In this document: piece by piece, positions 5,799 through 6,797 of the stretch
Numbering within the stretch: position 1 is the stretch's first letter
Layout of the letters: each line of letters opens with the position of its first letter
Program-made: the position numbers and the translations under genes
Origin: Gemmatimonadota bacterium
Lineage (GTDB): Bacteria; Gemmatimonadota; Gemmatimonadetes; Gemmatimonadales; GWC2-71-9
Length of the DNA stretch: 6,797 nt
Direction: 5' to 3'
NCBI GenBank assembly: GCA_025360265.1
Contig: JANYCP010000276.1
Span: 1-6,797 of the forward strand
The notes under the pieces: generated by a model
Database searches by the model: none
Told to the model about the DNA's origin: nothing
Seen by the model: only the letters and a program-made list of their open reading frames with translations

Positions 5799-6062
5799 CG
5801 CGATTGCTGGAACAACGGTCAGCTCGTCACCGTCGCGCACTGTCGCCGCGAAGCCACCTTGAAAGCGGATGTCTTCGTCGTTGAGGTAGAAAGTGACATA
5901 CGGGTACGGCTGGCCGTCTGCACCGCGGAGCCGTTCGGCGAGCCGGGGATACCGGGCTGCAACGTCGGCGACGACATCGCCAACCGTGCTGGCATCGCTC
6001 GCAATCGCATTGCCGTCGGCGAACTTGGCGAGGATGGCAGGAAGAAAGAGTGTGCTCGACAT
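5790..6062 (-). CDS. cysO: CysO-like ubiquitin-fold sulfur carrier (MoaD/ThiS family)
   Basis: The product is 90 aa, the usual size of a MoaD/ThiS/CysO carrier, ending in Gly89-Gly90. This tail would be adenylated and turned into a thiocarboxylate that donates sulfur. The second half, FYLNDEDIRFQGG then DGDELTVVPAIAGG, closely follows M. tuberculosis CysO as I remember it (YVNDEDVRFSGG and ILPAVAGG). MoaD of molybdopterin synthase lacks the NDEDIRF segment, so CysO-type cysteine synthesis is favoured over molybdenum cofactor or thiamine work. The start ATG touches the panB stop (TGAATG), and no good ribosome site lies before it, so it probably depends on re-initiation after panB. The activating enzyme follows 4 nt later. 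No JAMM protease of the Mec+ type, which frees cysteine from CysO in mycobacteria, is in the window. Confidence 0.85.
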   Translation of the reverse strand: MSSTLFLPAILAKFADGNAIASDASTVGDVVADVAARYPRLAERLRGADGQPYPYVTFYLNDEDIRFQGGFAATVRDGDELTVVPAIAGG

Positions 6063-6797
6063 TCAGGCGCTCGCTGCGGTGACGGGTGAGTTGAGTTGGG
6101 TGCGCGCCGTGCGAATGCATTCGGCGTCGTGTGCGTCGATGGGGTAGCAATGTTCGGCGGCCGGGAAGCGTGCGCTGCGCACGTCGCTGGCGTATTCTCG
6201 AAACGCCGTGGTGACAACCGCGTCGAGGTCGGCGTATCGGCGAACGAATCGTGGGCGGATATCGCCGACGAAATTGCCGAGTATGTCATGCGAGATGACG
6301 AGCTGCCCGTCGAGTCCGGGGCCGGCGCCGATACCGTATACCAGGAGATCCAGTCGTTCGCGCAGATACACCGATGCTTCAGGTGGAAGCGCTTCGAGCA
6401 GAATGGCGAATGCTCCGGCTTCCTGAAGTGCGAGCGCGTCCTCGAGCAACCGCTCCACGGCAGCGAGCGTTTTCCCCTGCACGCGATAGCCGCCGAGCTG
6501 GCCGAGGGATTGGGGTGTCAGGCCGAGGTGCCCCATGACGGCGACACCGGCGTCGGTCATGGCGCGGACACGGCGTGCGATCCGGGAGCCTCCCTCGCAT
6601 TTCACCGCGTCGCATCCGGCGGCGATAAATGCGCCGGCATTGCGCACCGCGTCTCGATCAGACGGCTGATAGGAAAGGAACGGCAAGTCGCCAACTACGA
6701 ACGCCCGCTCGGCGCCGCGACACACCGCGCGGGCGAACACCAGCATTTCCTTCATGGTGATGGCAACGGTGCTGCGGTGGCCGAGCATGGTCATCGC
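6063..6797 (-). CDS. panB: Ketopantoate hydroxymethyltransferase, 5' end outside window
   Basis: PanB makes ketopantoate from 2-oxoisovalerate and methylene-tetrahydrofolate, the first committed step to pantothenate and CoA, in the cytoplasm. The frame is open to the window edge, with 244 codons visible. The first methionine in view (6794) is internal: TMLGHRSTVAITMKEML matches the segment after the VGDS motif of the family, so about 40 or more N-terminal residues lie outside. Numbering from that Met, visible family features are VGDLPFLSYQ with Mg ligand D36, VKCEGG with metal ligand E67, MGHLGLTPQS (87-96), LLEALPPE with the probable general base E134, and the GIGAGPGLDGQ (154-164) and DILG (170-173) motifs. 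The C-terminus is of normal length. It is directly joined to the sulfur-carrier gene and likely shares its transcript. Confidence 0.93.
   Translation of the reverse strand, partial: AMTMLGHRSTVAITMKEMLVFARAVCRGAERAFVVGDLPFLSYQPSDRDAVRNAGAFIAAGCDAVKCEGGSRIARRVRAMTDAGVAVMGHLGLTPQSLGQLGGYRVQGKTLAAVERLLEDALALQEAGAFAILLEALPPEASVYLRERLDLLVYGIGAGPGLDGQLVISHDILGNFVGDIRPRFVRRYADLDAVVTTAFREYASDVRSARFPAAEHCYPIDAHDAECIRTARTQLNSPVTAASA

Noticed and set aside
4634..5815. Longer form of the E1 protein starting at 5815
   Set aside because: It would overlap the carrier gene by 26 nt; the ATG at 5785 has a near-perfect GGAGGA site.
4817..5884. 355-aa open frame on the plus strand
   Set aside because: It is antisense to the clearly conserved E1-rhodanese gene; composition is biased and no family motif is visible.
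5790..6062. Carrier as molybdopterin-synthase small subunit MoaD
   Set aside because: No moaE, moaC or moaA is present here, and the NDEDIRFQGG segment is CysO-like; kept as a less likely alternative rather than fully excluded.
6063..6794. panB beginning at the Met at 6794
   Set aside because: That Met is internal to the conserved domain; the frame stays open to the window edge, and the VGDS region of PanB is missing, so the gene is truncated by the window.

Overview
The window is about 60% GC and all six genes lie on the minus strand, so transcription runs from high to low coordinates. In that order it reads: panB (5' part outside the window), a CysO/MoaD/ThiS-type sulfur-carrier gene, a MoeZ-type E1-rhodanese gene, a threonine-synthase-family PLP enzyme gene, a small secreted or lipoprotein gene with two Ig-like repeats, a 304-nt intergenic region full of repeats, and a large secreted M14 metallopeptidase gene (3' part outside the window). 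The M14 signal peptide ends in an 'EAQ' type junction, the enzyme carries a Gly/Ala/Arg-rich insert, and the intergenic palindromes are of the GTCGCTAAAGCGAC type. Together these suggest Gemmatimonadota or a similar environmental phylum. This placement is inference only, because there is no rRNA or marker gene in the window.

The first four genes look like one tightly coupled operon. The panB stop touches the next start (TGAATG), the next gap is 4 nt, and the E1 and PLP genes overlap by 17 nt. The carrier ends in Gly-Gly and carries NDEDIRFQGG and VPAIAGG, which closely resemble Mycobacterium tuberculosis CysO. The E1 protein has a C-terminal rhodanese domain with a C-K-S-G-G-R active loop, as in MoeZ. 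The PLP enzyme keeps the Zn-ribbon cysteines and the SFKDR lysine of threonine synthases. The most attractive reading is a protein-thiocarboxylate pathway. MoeZ-like adenylation and sulfuration would load the carrier with sulfur, and the threonine-synthase-like enzyme would use it on a phosphorylated amino acid to make cysteine or homocysteine. The conservative reading is an ordinary threonine synthase beside a sulfur-carrier pair. PanB (pantothenate/CoA route) at the front would fit a cysteine role, because CoA synthesis consumes cysteine.

The fifth gene follows after 35 nt and may be a read-through member of the operon. It encodes a 234-aa exported protein of unknown function. Between it and the peptidase lie three 16-nt tandem repeats running into a perfect palindrome, and a 47-nt imperfect inverted repeat. 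An AT-rich palindromic promoter candidate precedes the peptidase gene. The peptidase has an N-terminal signal peptide, an M14 zinc-peptidase domain and a C-terminal region resembling a class I glutamine-amidotransferase fold. It probably degrades extracellular or periplasmic peptides.
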